From Terebella lapidaria (taxonomy: Eukaryota > Annelida > Polychaeta > Terebellida > Terebellidae): a DNA stretch of 64,000 nt. Each line of letters starts with the position of its first letter. The first letter of the stretch is position 1. The translations under genes and the position numbers were made by a program. Positions 25,861-37,237 of this stretch are shown in pieces. The stretch covers positions 62,973,977 through 63,037,976 of the forward strand of contig OX424555.1 of assembly GCA_949152475.1 (NCBI GenBank). Reading direction: 5' to 3'. The notes beneath the pieces are model-generated. The model had not been told where the DNA came from and did no database searches. It was given only the letters and a program-made list of their open reading frames with translations.

Positions 25861-26690
25861 AACATCCTTTTCAGAGAGTTGTGTTACATTTGCAGATGCA
25901 GTGTGGGGTCTACTTCTTCGTTCCTATTCAGACACCCCAGGTTGCTACATATATGACATATCTTGTTGATTAGGAAGCTACCGTTGGCTACGTCCCTTCC
26001 ATTTTTGGAGCTCCTGAAGATGTGAAATGACGTCTGTGATTTGGTTGATGAGTTGCTCTGGCTTACGGTTCTTCATCATGCTGCTTTTCTCGCATTTCTC
26101 CTCTCTTGTTGAAAAACATTAATTTAGAACTTTCAGAACTTTCTGGGCTCTCAGAGATTTTTGGACTCCCAGAACGTTCTTCTCAGAACATATTGAAAGC
26201 GTTATCTTTTTTTACATTTATGCATGGGACTGTTCATATATATGATATACCCCTATAAAGTGCATGGGTTTTGTTGCCCTTGAATCGCTGGTGTACATGT
26301 GCCAGTTTTTTTTAGTTTTCGAGATATTGGCGAAAACATTTCTTTGGGTTCAAAATCAAGTCACTATTTGTTTTTAGCAATTGCCAGCCAAAAAAGTATG
26401 GAAATTTAACTGTTGAGCATTTTCCTGGCGTTTGAAAATTTTATCTTCTTTTTCCTCCACATGAAAAAGCAGTATGGAGTAACTCCCAGAATACTTCAAA
26501 ATAGAATTTGAATTTTGGCACATTCAAATTGGATGTATTAGTGATTTGAATGGTGACCTTGAATTTGACTGTCGATGACCTTGATCAAAAGAGTAACCTT
26601 TTTTTTAAAGGTCAAAACAGTAATTTTTGTAAAACGGTTGCATTCAACACTAGACATTATTTCGGTCACCTTTCATAAATCTTGGGCTGA
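25861..26690. repeat. Intergenic DNA and a partial TGACCTTGA-family repeat
   Basis: From about 26.15 kb the sequence matches the dispersed family (TTCAAAATCAAGTCACTATT, GGTGACCTTGAATTTGACTG). It ends with CTTGGGCTGAT just before the next element. No gene is seen. Confidence 0.6.
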
Positions 26691-27116
26691 TAGCGGTGTT
26701 TCAGTTTTAACGTCTAAAAGTACGTGTTTTATACACGATATCGCATAACCCAAAAGTACGTATACGGCTCGCATATTAAAGGGGACCGTATCAAAATTCA
26801 AAAGTCGCATTTGAATCATGCAACGTGATTTTTTGACAGTGAGTTCGAAATAGCGACTTGACTGTAAGTAGCCCTACTTTAAAATGATTCGGTTCTTCTT
26901 CTTTTTTCACTGAGATTGCTTCTCGCGAAACATCATTGTAAGCTCATTGGTTTCATACCATGTAACATTTCAGTTCATACATGTATAATCAGGAATGTTA
27001 CACAAGTATGATATGGGTGATGTCATCAAAAATAATATAGGAATACAGTTGAATATTGATTGAAAACTGTAAAATAGTACTACATAGTGTATACAAAGCA
27101 TTACATGGTGTAGCTT

Positions 27117-27692
27117 CGTAAAGGCGGTTAAACACCGCGCTACCTTGACGCCTCATTTTATTGTAATGGAAATCCGCACGAATGCCTCCCTATTTCATAC
27201 ATCATAATGAGAAAGACGGTAACACGAACTTCACGGTTGCAAAAAGGCATATTTAGGTATATATTCTGTGGTAAACAATAACAAACAATGTAAAAATCAA
27301 ATTAAATTTCTTTAAATTGCTCTTTGGAAATGCGAAAATAGTTCTGGTATTTGGCCGGGTATTCTTCCAGTTCCCGTACCAACCTATATTCACCAAGGTG
27401 GTTTAGTGGATTGATACAAAACACGATGCACAAATTGGTGTCTTCTTGTAACTCTATTGGCCTTCTTATCATTCTTTTTTATCAGAAAATACTTTGAATA
27501 GCCTATGTCCACGTCTCAAAGTTGCAGGAGGAAAACGTACTTATTTTTTACGGACATGAGCTAAGTTCTTAACACAAACGTCAGTACTCAGTGTGTACAG
27601 AAAAAAATGATACCCTTTCTAAAATGACACGGTCGTCAAGAAACATTGACATCGCCGTAAACGGTCGCGCGGCTTCAGTGTGTAACCGCCTT
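27117..27692. mobile_element. Nested small inverted-repeat element
   Basis: The left end GTAAAGGCGGTTAAACAC is matched inversely by GTGTAACCGCCTTA on the right, with CGCGC-containing sequence just inside each. About 576 bp and non-coding. Ends and target-site duplication are not resolved. Confidence 0.5.
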
Positions 27693-27956
27693 AAGTTTTA
27701 ACTATCGATCGCACAGACATGTATCCGTGATCAATTACTTGCTTCTCATTTCGTGTATCCCATCCAAATGTATATCTGTTGCAATTCACTGAAAATATAT
27801 TGTGCCGCAGATCAGTGTCGCACAAGTAAATGTCAGAGGATTTTTTGTATAGGAAATACCGTCAATTTTCAGCTGTCGATAACGTTGTTACAAGGGTGTT
27901 CTGTATTACTGTTCTGTATTACTGTGTTCTGTATTCGTTATTGAAAAATAACGAGA

Positions 27957-28382
27957 GTTAAAGTGATATTGGCAGGAAAACTATTTTTTCCAAATCAATT
28001 ACGCCTGTTGTCTCAGAAAAATAAGTTACGAAACAAACTATGCTTGATCAGATGGATAAATCAAGCATTTCACAGTACAGCAACCGCTTTTTCTTTTGTT
28101 TTGTGCGCCACTTAGAGTTACCCTTTGACTTAACCTATTTCACGCTCGATTGGCTCCGACATGAACGAGTAAGCTGGAATCGCACTGCATCACGGGATAT
28201 AAAGCACCGAGAATGGAGGTAATGTAAACAAACTCAATACCTCCACCAGAAACTCGCAACGAAATCAATTAGAAAGGGGCGTCTGTTCGGGCATACAAGT
28301 GCAGATATATAACTGTTATGTTTTCTTCGTTCGATCAGAAAGGTATGAAAAATCCATAACTTACTGCCAATATCACTTTAAC
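27957..28382. mobile_element. 426-bp MITE with perfect 19-bp terminal inverted repeats
   Basis: GTTAAAGTGATATTGGCAG at 27957-27975 is the exact reverse complement of 28364-28382. The interior is non-coding. It sits inside the larger TA-flanked element, so it inserted later. No clear target-site duplication is visible. Confidence 0.8.
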
Positions 28383-28673
28383 CTCCCACAGTAATAAATG
28401 AACACATTACACTATTTATTGCTGTGCAAGGCAAAAGGCAAAACTCCACGATGGCTGTCCGAGTGTCCCATACGTGAGTGTCGGTACATGTAATGCACGC
28501 TTTGAATGCGAAACTTTTGATACGACCCCCTGCTATATGCGAGCCTTATACGTACTTTTGGGTTAGGCGATAACGCCTATGACCCGCGTAGCTTTAGACG
28601 TTAAAACTGAAACACCGCTAATACACCGTGACAATACACAAACATACATTACACTGTGCGTCGATATGCTATT

Positions 28674-29142
28674 AAAATACACCTGTGACGTCACACTATT
28701 GTTTGTTCGCTCCATTCTTTTTCAGGAATGGACAGAAATAAAAGAATGTAGTCCATTCTTATTGAGTCTAAGAATGGACAGTCTGGGGGTGTATTTTAAG
28801 TCAGAGAAAGCACTCGTAAACTGTCCATTCGTAGATCTGAAAAGCCTCGGCCCTTCGGGCCTTGGCCTTTCAGATCTACGAATGGACAGTTACTCGTACT
28901 TTCTGTAATAGAGAAAGTACGAGTAACTGTCCATTCGTAGATCTGAAAGGCCGAGGCCCGAAGGGCCGAGGCTTTTCAGATCTACGAATGGACAGTTTAC
29001 GAGTGCTTTCTCTGACTTAAAATACACCCCCAGACTGTCCATTCTTAGACTTAATAAGAATGGACTACATTCTTTTATTTCTGTCCATTCCTGAAAAAGA
29101 ATGGAGCGAACAAACAATAGTGTGACGTCACAGGTGTATTTT
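28674..29142. repeat. 469-bp near-perfect palindrome
   Basis: Two 231-bp arms (28674-28904 and 28912-29142) in inverse orientation flank a 7-base spacer. I find only two differences between them. Each arm holds a smaller stem (GTCCATTCGTAGATCTGAAA and its inverse around GGCCCTTCGGGCC) and a TGACGTCA. A single-arm relative is at 57,991-58,231. ORFs on both strands here are mirror images of one repeat. Confidence 0.95.
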
Positions 29143-29489
29143 AACTATTACGGAGGTCCCGGCGGAAATTATACTGAATGGGCTCAACTCCAGCTTGTAT
29201 GTACTGGATTAAACTGTACATGTATTTGTGATGATGTTCCTGTCTGTTCCTATAAGTTTTTGTATTGTTTGTACTAAACTCATAATATATGTGCATGACG
29301 ACACATACAGAAGTTCGACAGGTTGAATATACGGGTACACAGCGTTGACTTTGAAATTGATAGAAGTCGAACTTTAACTTGACGGATAACTATTTTCATT
29401 CCTTGAAAGTTACATGTAAGTGAAGTTAATCACGCGCGTTCAGTTCAAAGATATCTACATTAGTCTATTGACTTCATATTATGGAGTCT
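29143..29489. other. Intergenic DNA; nothing recognised
   Basis: No ORF, RNA gene or repeat boundary is supported between the palindrome and the 27-bp array. Confidence 0.4.
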
Positions 29490-30395
29490 TGTGTATCGTG
29501 TGTCATGTATGTAAAGGCTATATCGTGTAATGTACGTGTAGGCTGTATCGTGTGTCGTGTACGTGTAGGCTATATCGTGTGTCATGTTCGTGTAGGCTAT
29601 ATCGTGTGTCGTGTACGTGTAGGCTATATCGTGTGTCGTGTACGTGTAGGCTATATCATGTGTCATGTTCGTGTAAGCTATATCGTGTGTCATGTACGTG
29701 TAGGCTATATCGTGTGTCGTGTACGTGTAGGCTATATCGTGTGTCGTGTATGTGTAGGCTATATCATGTCACATATGTAAAGGCTATATCGTGTGTATAT
29801 CATGTCACATACGTGAAGGCTACATCGTGTGTCATGTACGTGTAGGCTATATCATGTGTCATGTACGTGTAGGCTATATCATGTGTCATGTACATGTAGG
29901 CTGTATCGTGTGTCATGTACGCGTAGGCTGTATCATGTGTCATGTACGTGTAGGCTATATCATGTGTCATGTACGTGTAGGCTATATCGTGTGTTATGTA
30001 CGTGTAGGCTGTATCGTGTGTCATGTATGTGTAGGCTATATCGTGTGTCATGTTCGTGTAGGCTATATCGTGTGTCACGTATGTGTAGGCTGTATCGTGT
30101 GTCATGTATGTGTAGGCTGTATCGTGTGTCATGTACGTGTAGGCTGTATCGTGTGTCATGTACGTGTAGGCTATATCATGTGTCATGTACGTGTAGGCTG
30201 TATCGTGTGTCATGTACGTGTAGGCTATATCGTGTGTTATGTATGTGTAGGCTGTATCGTGTGTCATGTATGTGTAGGCTGTATCATAGGCGTCATGTAC
30301 GTGTAGGCTATGTCGTGTGTCATGTACGTGTAGGCTATATCGTGTGTCATGTAGGTGTAGCTATAATGTGCATCACCTACGTGTAGGCTATAGCA
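29490..30395. repeat. 27-bp minisatellite, copy A
   Basis: About 33 units of GTGTAGGCTATATCGTGTGT plus CATGTAC. The period of exactly nine codons keeps frames open on both strands. Units differ by a few transitions (CG/TG/CA exchanges are common). The same array with the same right flank recurs at 43,925-44,800. Confidence 0.95.
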
Positions 30396-31440
30396 TCAAG
30401 TCCTTGTGATAGCGAATGAACGTGCGTCTGTTCATGGCAAGGTCATTAAAACTATACCGCAAGCCAACCGGCGGTATTCAGCTATCATCATTTAGATGCA
30501 CCATCTGTCTGTGTAAATCATTGGAATTTCTATTCATACGTGTACTGGTTGAAATTTTTATTTGTTGTTTTCACTGCGCACTTTGCTGATATGTGGACCT
30601 GTGCCTAGATGAATATTGTTGATGTGAACACAAATATGGTCCACAGGCAATCCTAGCTACACATAGTAAGCCAAAAAACTGTACCGAAAAAAAAACATGC
30701 TAATGGTGTATTGATAAAAAGCAATGATTATTAAATTTTAATATTGCAACAATGCAACACAAACAACAGCCCAAGTTCATCACATAACATCTTCAATATG
30801 TCCAAGAGCTCAGAGGGTTTTAATGGAGTCGGAAATACCAGAATGTAATTCAGATGAACGCTATACCATGGCATCTTTGAAATTTTAGCAAAAACAAATC
30901 CACAAATATGCAAATGAGATGCCCATTTTTTAAACATATGTTGCCGTAAATATTTGTAGCAATGCATCCAATTACATGTACAATGATTGAAGTGTCTAAA
31001 CCTATCTTCCCATGGTCAAGCTACATTATACCAAGTTGAGCTATGTAAATGTATTCGATGTAATTTAGAATCCGCCATTATCATAATATCAATCTTTGGA
31101 TTTCGTTTGAAGAGTCTAATTCATTGACATTCAAGATGGGTATACTATACTGCAGCCCATCTTCGGTCGAAGGAGTGGGGGTTTACGCACTGGCTTGTGC
31201 CATGAAGCAAAAATGCCCCAAAAATGAGACAATAACATCAGACTGTCACATAATCAGTTTCAGTTACAATCTCGGTTGTCCAGTTCAAATGCTGGCCCCC
31301 TACTGCCATACATGTGCTAACAGTGTTTGACGTTATACTGTCATGGGCTGGATTTTACCTATTGCTAAGTAAACTGTTGGCACCAATGTCATCACCACGC
31401 AATGCCCACTACTATTTGGGTCCAATTGAAAGTGGCTCAT
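30396..31440. other. Non-coding flank of the 27-bp array, duplicated in block B
   Basis: Matches 44,800-45,840 with small indels. No gene is seen; the short ORFs are not conserved between the two copies. Confidence 0.6.
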
Positions 31441-32240
31441 TATTAGCTTATTTGCCCATCTGGGCCAATAAGCTACTGCCGTGGTTTTAGTCTGTCGTCC
31501 TTCCGTTTGTCCGTCGTCCGACCTGGTCTGTAATTTTTTTTTTGATATGAAGAATTTCCCCATAAATTTGTCAGAACATAATGAGCTATCCAAGGATTTT
31601 TTTTCAATTTTTTTTAGCTTGACGAACAATGCCCTAATTGGGACTTTGGTGGTCCTTTTCTCCAAAGTCTTGAAATTTTTGTTTCATGCCCTTGAATGGC
31701 CGGTCTATGTGTGGTGGCCATTTTATTTTTTGACGCGTCGACAAGTCTCTTTTTTGGACATTGGAATTTTTTGGGATTTGGAAAATTTCACCTTATCTTT
31801 CCTTCATAAAATGGGAACTATGTGGAGTAAACTCCCAGAACACTTCAATTGAATTTGACCTTCAATGACCTTTAAATGTCAAAAAAAAAACCTTTTTTGA
31901 TTGAAAAAACAACAACAATGATTTTAGTCTTTGGCAGGCATTTTCTCAAAATCTATTCCGACAATTTTCAAAATCGTGCATGAGATTCTCCTTATGTACC
32001 TTCGTCCATGTATACGTTTTATTACCCTTGCATCGCTGGTGTGCACGTGGCAGCCATTTTGAATTTCGGATGGGTCGGCGGAAATTTTTTTTCGATCCAA
32101 AATCGAGCAAAAATATTTGTGTTTGCCATTGAAAATATGTTTGGACCTAGAAAATTTCATCCACTTTGCCCTTCAAGATTCGAAATGTATGGAGTCAACT
32201 CCCAAAACACTTCAAGATGAAGATTAAATATTGTATTAAC
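31440..32240. repeat. TGACCTTGA-family repeat, block A copy
   Basis: Starts with the imperfect palindrome TTAGCTTATTTGCCCATCTG...CCAATAAGCTA and a GTCC-rich run, followed by TGACCTTCAATGACC. Parallel to 46,140-47,065 in block B. Confidence 0.75.
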
Positions 32241-32520
32241 CTCAGTTAGCTCATTGTATTAAACTGAGCATAGTGGCCACATATTACCATTGGTTTAGTC
32301 ATCTGGCATCTGTAACATATTTGTTGTGCCAAAGAATATATGTCATTAACTGAAAAAAAAAACCTTTCAAGATGTAGCTTGATTTTCGAATTAAAGTCCA
32401 TGTGGAAAACGTATGTTCGGCACGATGTTTTGACAATTAACACATTTACTTCTGCCGTGTTATATACTAACCAAATACTACCTACACGTGCTGTCATCTT
32501 TCCTTTGGTCGTTGAGGATA

Positions 32521-32656
32521 AATAACGTTATTTCCGCGTAAAAAAACTTTATTTATGCAGAAAAAACGTTACTCACGCATACATAAGTTTATTCAGGCAT
32601 AAATAACATTATTTACGTGGAAATAACGTTATTCACGCGGAAATAACGTTATTTAC
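32521..32656. repeat. 20-bp tandem repeat of AATAACGTTATT palindromes
   Basis: Seven units in exact 20-base register. The best units read AAATAACGTTATTCACGCGG, with a 12-bp palindrome at the centre. Some units are degenerate. Confidence 0.85.
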
Positions 32657-32739
32657 CACCACGTTATGTCTGTACAAATTAGGTCATTTATAAACAAGTC
32701 AAGATTACTTCGAAAAATAAATAAGTTCTTTTCGCAGTG

Positions 32740-32814
<75 letters not shown>

Positions 32815-33604
32815 ATAAGGATCGTACCCATAAAAGGCGACCTCTCCTAAAAATTGTTTTAACTCCCTCAGATTGTAAAATTTGTCAACAAATATGACAT
32901 TATTGTTCTTGCATAGTTTTAGATGGCTACTGGTTCAAACTTGTTTTCATTTTTGGAGATTCTGAGATAACTCAAAAAGTCTTACAAAACGGGGCATGTC
33001 ATGCATTGTGATGAAATACCTTTGTGATGTGCGGGTTTCAAATGTATTTCAGCATAGAAGCATTATTTGGGTGTCAATAATTTTCATTAACAGCATTTCT
33101 CATTATCTACAGCAAGAAAAAAGTTGAAATTTCCGAATTTGAGAACATGCGGTTCCGGGGTAGTATTTGAATCACACTCGAAAGCTTCCGTTGACACGCA
33201 AATGTTGTTTAGAACAAAGACATCTATTTACCCTTGACCGATTCACTTTTCATGCACATGAGTGAGTATATACATATGTTCCATACCTAGAGAAGCGGTA
33301 ATGATGATCATAGGCACTTGGGTGCATTAACATCATTAAAATCTGCATGTTTGGAAAATGGGTACAGGATTCCAGCCGCAGGCGGGGTATGTAAACCAGC
33401 CTCGGAAGGGGTATGTAAGCCCGCCTGAGGAGGGATATGGGCATGTATGACATGGAACAAGGTGGGAAGATCGACATTTCGTGCACGTAAATTAATATAT
33501 ACATACAACACATGCCAAGACAAGCAGATTTAATGACCCTAGACCCTTGCATTTAATATCATGCCCCCTCGGCAGGGGTATGTAAGCCAGCCCAAGGAAG
33601 TGTA
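32657..33604. other. Gene-free DNA with a (TTA)n microsatellite
   Basis: A TTA run spans about 32,741-32,812. The remainder is AT-rich and shows no gene. At about 33.36-33.45 kb, GTATGTAAGCCxGCCT-like words foreshadow the minisatellite to the right. Confidence 0.5.
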
Positions 33605-34060
33605 TAGCTGCTATGGAGGGTAGTTGACCCATGCCAGGAGGCCTAAGTATTGGAGTTGACCCATGCCTAAGGAGGCCTTAGGTGGGGAGGTGACCCATGC
33701 CTAAGGAGGCCTAAGGCGTGGAGGTGACCCATGCCTAAGGAGGCCTAAGGTGGGGAGGTGACCCTTGCCTAAGGAGGCCTAAGGAGGGGAGGTCACACAT
33801 GCCTAAGGAGGCCTATGGTGGGGGTGACCAATGCTTAAGGAGGCCTAAGGTGGGGAGGTGACCCATGCCTAAGGAGGCCTAAGGTGGGGAGGTGACCCAT
33901 GCCTAAGGAGGCCTAAGGTGGGGACGTGACCCATGCCTAAGCAGGCCTAAGGTGGGAACGTGACCCATGCCTAAGGAGGTTTAAGGTGGATAGGTGACCC
34001 ATGCTTCAAGAGGCCTAAGGACAGGAGGTGACCCATGCGTATAAGGATGCGTAAGGAGGT
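33605..34060. repeat. 34-bp minisatellite
   Basis: About 13 units of GGTGACCCATGCCTAAGGAG plus GCCTAAGGTGGGGA. The register is 34 bp in the centre and degenerate at both edges. It contains the palindrome-like AGGCCT once per unit. Confidence 0.9.
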
Positions 34061-34509
34061 GACCAATATGTAAGCCGGCATAAGGATTGGCATTGGTATG
34101 TATGACCTGAAATGTGGGAAGATCGGCACTTCAAGCACGTAAATGGATATCGACATACGTTAATACATGCCCAGACAAGCAGATTTAATGATCCTAGACT
34201 CTTGGGTGCATTTGATATTATGAAAAATAGTGGACTAGTAGGCCTAAATTGGGATGACGGGGTATCTAAGCCAGCCTAAGGAGGTGTATTGACATATATA
34301 ATAATAATACTTTATTATTCTCGATGCGCTTAACAATAAAACCACAAGTTAAACAACACAAAAGTGTACAAAACATTATTAAATAACACAAAAGTGAGTA
34401 AAATAGATTAAAATATGCTAGTGGATTACATGACCTGGAGGTGGTAAGATCAACTTTTCAGGCGCGTTAATGAATATATACATACATTAGACTACATGCC
34501 TAGGCAACC
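34061..34509. other. Gene-free DNA; possible retroposon tail
   Basis: At about 34,300-34,400, ATAATAATACTTTATTATTC followed by A-rich, CACAAAAGTG-bearing sequence looks like the inverted 3' end of a LINE- or SINE-like element. Nothing else is supported. Confidence 0.35.
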
Positions 34510-34617
34510 AGATTTAAAGCTGACGGAGCCGTATATAAGGGGGGCCCTCCCCCCGCCCACTGCAGAGCATGGGCTGGGGGGACGCCTCCCCTTATATACG
34601 GCTACGGCAGCTTTAAT
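34510..34617. repeat. ~105-bp snapback hairpin
   Basis: TTTAAAGCTGACGGAGCCGT...ATATAAGGGGGG is answered inversely by CCCCTTATATACGGCTACGG and CAGCTTTAA. The arms are about 35-40 bp with few mismatches. This fits a tiny foldback insertion. Both arms include TATATAAGG. Confidence 0.75.
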
Positions 34618-34704
34618 GTTCCTAGGGATGATGGGATATGTAAGTCCCAAGTGTGCCTGCTGTGTCAGGGCATCAATGGAAAGAAGCATATTATCTCCAT
34701 GTAG

Positions 34705-35190
34705 GGGAGAGACGTGTAATATGGACCGGTGTGTAATATGGACCACCCCAGGTAGAAGCAGCAGGACTGCATATATATCCATGGTGATTGACGTAATTAT
34801 GACACTCATCAATTGTGTCTTTTTGTCATCGAGGAGAACAACATCACAGAAGGCATGGTGTATTTAATGAAATTTGAGTGAAAATCGCTAAAAATGATGT
34901 TATTTTTTAATCGTAAGTATTATCATCTGGTCAACTATTGTTTATCCCAAGGGCTACGTTGTGATTCCTTATTACATGTCATTAAATATAGTATTTCGAA
35001 GGTTAGTTGTGATTATGCCTTCAATTCCTTAGAAACCAAGTTACACGAGACGTGGTCCATTATCACTACATGGTGGTCCAGACGAGAGACGTGTAATATG
35101 GACCGGTGTGTAATATGGACCGCCCCTGGTAGAAGCAGCAGGACGGTATATATATTCATGGCGATTGACGTAGTTATGACACTCATCAAT
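34705..35190 (+). repeat. Pair of ~110-bp direct repeats
   Basis: 34,707-34,812 and 35,082-35,190 share GAGACGTGTAATATGGACCG, GTAGAAGCAGCAGGAC and GACACTCATCAATT with about 90% identity, 375 bp apart. Each copy also repeats GTGTAATATGGACC internally. No function is recognised. Confidence 0.8.
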
Positions 35191-35339
35191 TTTAGGGACA
35201 TGACACAAATTAGTCTTTTTCCAGTATGCCTAACCAGTACATACAACTAGTAATGTGGTTAGAGTTGGTTTGTATGTTAATCGTAGCCTGCGATTCGAGC
35301 TCAGTTGGTTTGCTTTGATCTTCCCAAATAAGTATATCA

Positions 35340-35689
35340 GTCCCTTTTGATGGGTAAGTAGTACCCTCAGTAGGGGTATGTAGCACCCTCCGATGGGTAT
35401 GTCAGGCTTTCAAAGGGGGTATGTATCTCCTTGTATGGGGTATCTCTAACTTTCGAAAGGGTATGTCGGGCCCTGAAATGGGCATGTCATGCCTTCAATG
35501 GGGGTATGTCTGTCTTGAGAAGGGTATGTCTGACCCTCCGATGGGGGTATATCCTGCCTTGCCAGGGGTATATATGACTTTCGTGTGGGGCATGCCCGAC
35601 CTTCATGTACCCTCATGGGTGGGGTATGTGCGGCCCTTACTTGGAGACCATGGGGTAGTTCAAGATAATCTGTCGTACATACCCCCACA

Positions 35690-35740
<51 letters not shown>

Positions 35741-35741
35741 G
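35340..35741. repeat. Degenerate ~30-bp GGGTATGT repeats and an (ATT)n run
   Basis: About ten degenerate units of the type GGGTATGTC-N-CCxTC-N-ATG occupy 35,340-35,660. An ATT microsatellite follows at about 35,690-35,741. Confidence 0.7.
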
Positions 35742-36832
35742 AAATTGGTGTTATTATTCCAGTATTTCCATAGCGCATGACTGATGGATGGAGCAGATTC
35801 TATAATTGTTAAGATTCTATAAATTTCAAACTCGGCTTTTACATTATACACAGGCCTAGAAAGTAATATAGCTGGCAAAAACAGCATTCACTCAAATGCA
35901 CATGGAAACGATGAGTCGCAGATGTCACAGTTGAATATTATGTATCACGAAAAACACAGGCGAGTTCGATAATTGGTGAAGCAAAGTTGACTATTCATTG
36001 GAAAACTAGTTTCCGAGGCGCAAGTGTGGCCTTTACAGAAATCTCTGATTGGTTGGTGGATAATATGGTTGGCAATTGAATATTTGTGAATTATTCCATA
36101 GGTTATATTTCTTGCAACCGGTAAACACTTTTTTCATTTTCCTTGGCAGATAAATCCTGCGAAGTATATTTCCCAATACCGATACTAAAAAAAAAGGAAA
36201 TATATTGAAAGGATATAATTGCGGATATTTAAAATACAATAAATGAGCATGTATATGATAATAATATTAAAAACCCACAAGCAATGAGTTTCTGATGATA
36301 TATATACCAACGACTAACTCTAATTGCACTTGTTCTTCCTGACCGGACCCTTCTACCAGCGTCAGAGCCATGGGTTGCTGGCAGCAGTCCCCCCGTGAAA
36401 GCATCGGTGAGAAAACACTGATCCTGGAAAGTCGACGCAATTTCGCGACTGACGATGACAAGGACCATCTCGAAGTCGAAGATTCGCACTGTAGCAGGCA
36501 AATAGCTTTGGGATATGCAATCACATTAGTTGGAAATCTATTAAATGTATCTTCATACGCCAGCGTACAGATGCTAGTTGAGTCAGTTCCTCACTGGGAA
36601 TTGAATGCACTCAGATTCTCTGCTCAATGTGCTGTATGTGCTACACTTGCTGGCTGTACGAAGTCAACCATATCGATACCAAGAAATCAGATTGGCTATC
36701 TGATCCTCCTTACATTAATTCTTGTCGTGTGTAACTTTACCGCATACGGAGCTGCATATTATATGCCGCTTGGTAAGGCAGATGGACTCATGATAACACT
36801 GGAACTGTTGATGAATTCTGGCATAAGTATAA

Positions 36833-37130
36833 TCGAGACGAGACGTATCCGAATGAGGGAAGTTCTCGCTGGCGCGATATGCATCATAGGCATCATGATG
36901 ATAATTCAGCCCGTTATTTTATTCCACAATATCGGCGAATCCTTGGTCAATGGCTCCAATGGCTACCAATCTCCATGCTACCTGACACGAGATGACAATC
37001 AAACGTACAGCAAGCTGCTGGACCTACACAACAAGTCTGCTAACCAGAAGGCCGTCACCGGTTATGTGTTTTGCTGTATAGATCATGATGTGGATTACAG
37101 AGACTCCATTTATGTCGCGTATCCCTGTGT
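36833..37130 (+). repeat. Left copy of the host target-site duplication
   Basis: 298 bp of membrane-protein gene sequence, identical to 41501-41873 wherever both are present. It lacks the 110 bp equivalent to 53405-53514. It abuts the 3' end of the retroelement. Confidence 0.9.
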
Positions 37131-37237
37131 TTTGGAGAGTATAAAAAATGCACTGGCACAAGATAATTGTAAGAGTAACACATAACATAAAACAGCAATA
37201 AAAATTCAATGAGCAACATTGAACAAATTTTGTTGGA

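Larger units (their letters stand above)
26693..28618. mobile_element. 1.9-kb inverted-terminal-repeat element flanked by TA
   Basis: The ends are GCGGTGTTTCAGTTTTAACG and its inverse. The terminal inverted repeats extend about 125 bp with mismatches, including CCCAAAAGTACGTATA and GGCTCGCATAT. Both outer ends abut TA (TA|GCGG and CCGC|TA), fitting a TA target-site duplication as in Tc1/mariner-type elements. There is no transposase ORF. At least two smaller inverted-repeat elements are nested inside. Confidence 0.75.

Noticed and set aside
28579-29117. Mirror-image ORFs and the related ORF at 58,016-58,384
   Set aside because: They translate the palindromic repeat unit on either strand; no domain, no conservation beyond the DNA repeat.
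29460-30386. Repeat proteins of type VRVGYIVCH on both strands
   Set aside because: 27-bp minisatellite shadows; the same occurs at 43,856-44,577.
33605-34060. CRISPR-like spaced repeats
   Set aside because: The units are contiguous minisatellite copies with no unique spacers, in animal DNA. The same applies to the 44-, 27-, 73- and 20-bp arrays.
35446-35887. Ile- or Asn-rich ORFs
   Set aside because: Product of the (ATT)n microsatellite.
36370-37185. A functional shortened membrane protein ending in retroelement sequence
   Set aside because: It keeps only about half the helices, with a 110-bp internal deletion, and ends by chance inside the inserted element.
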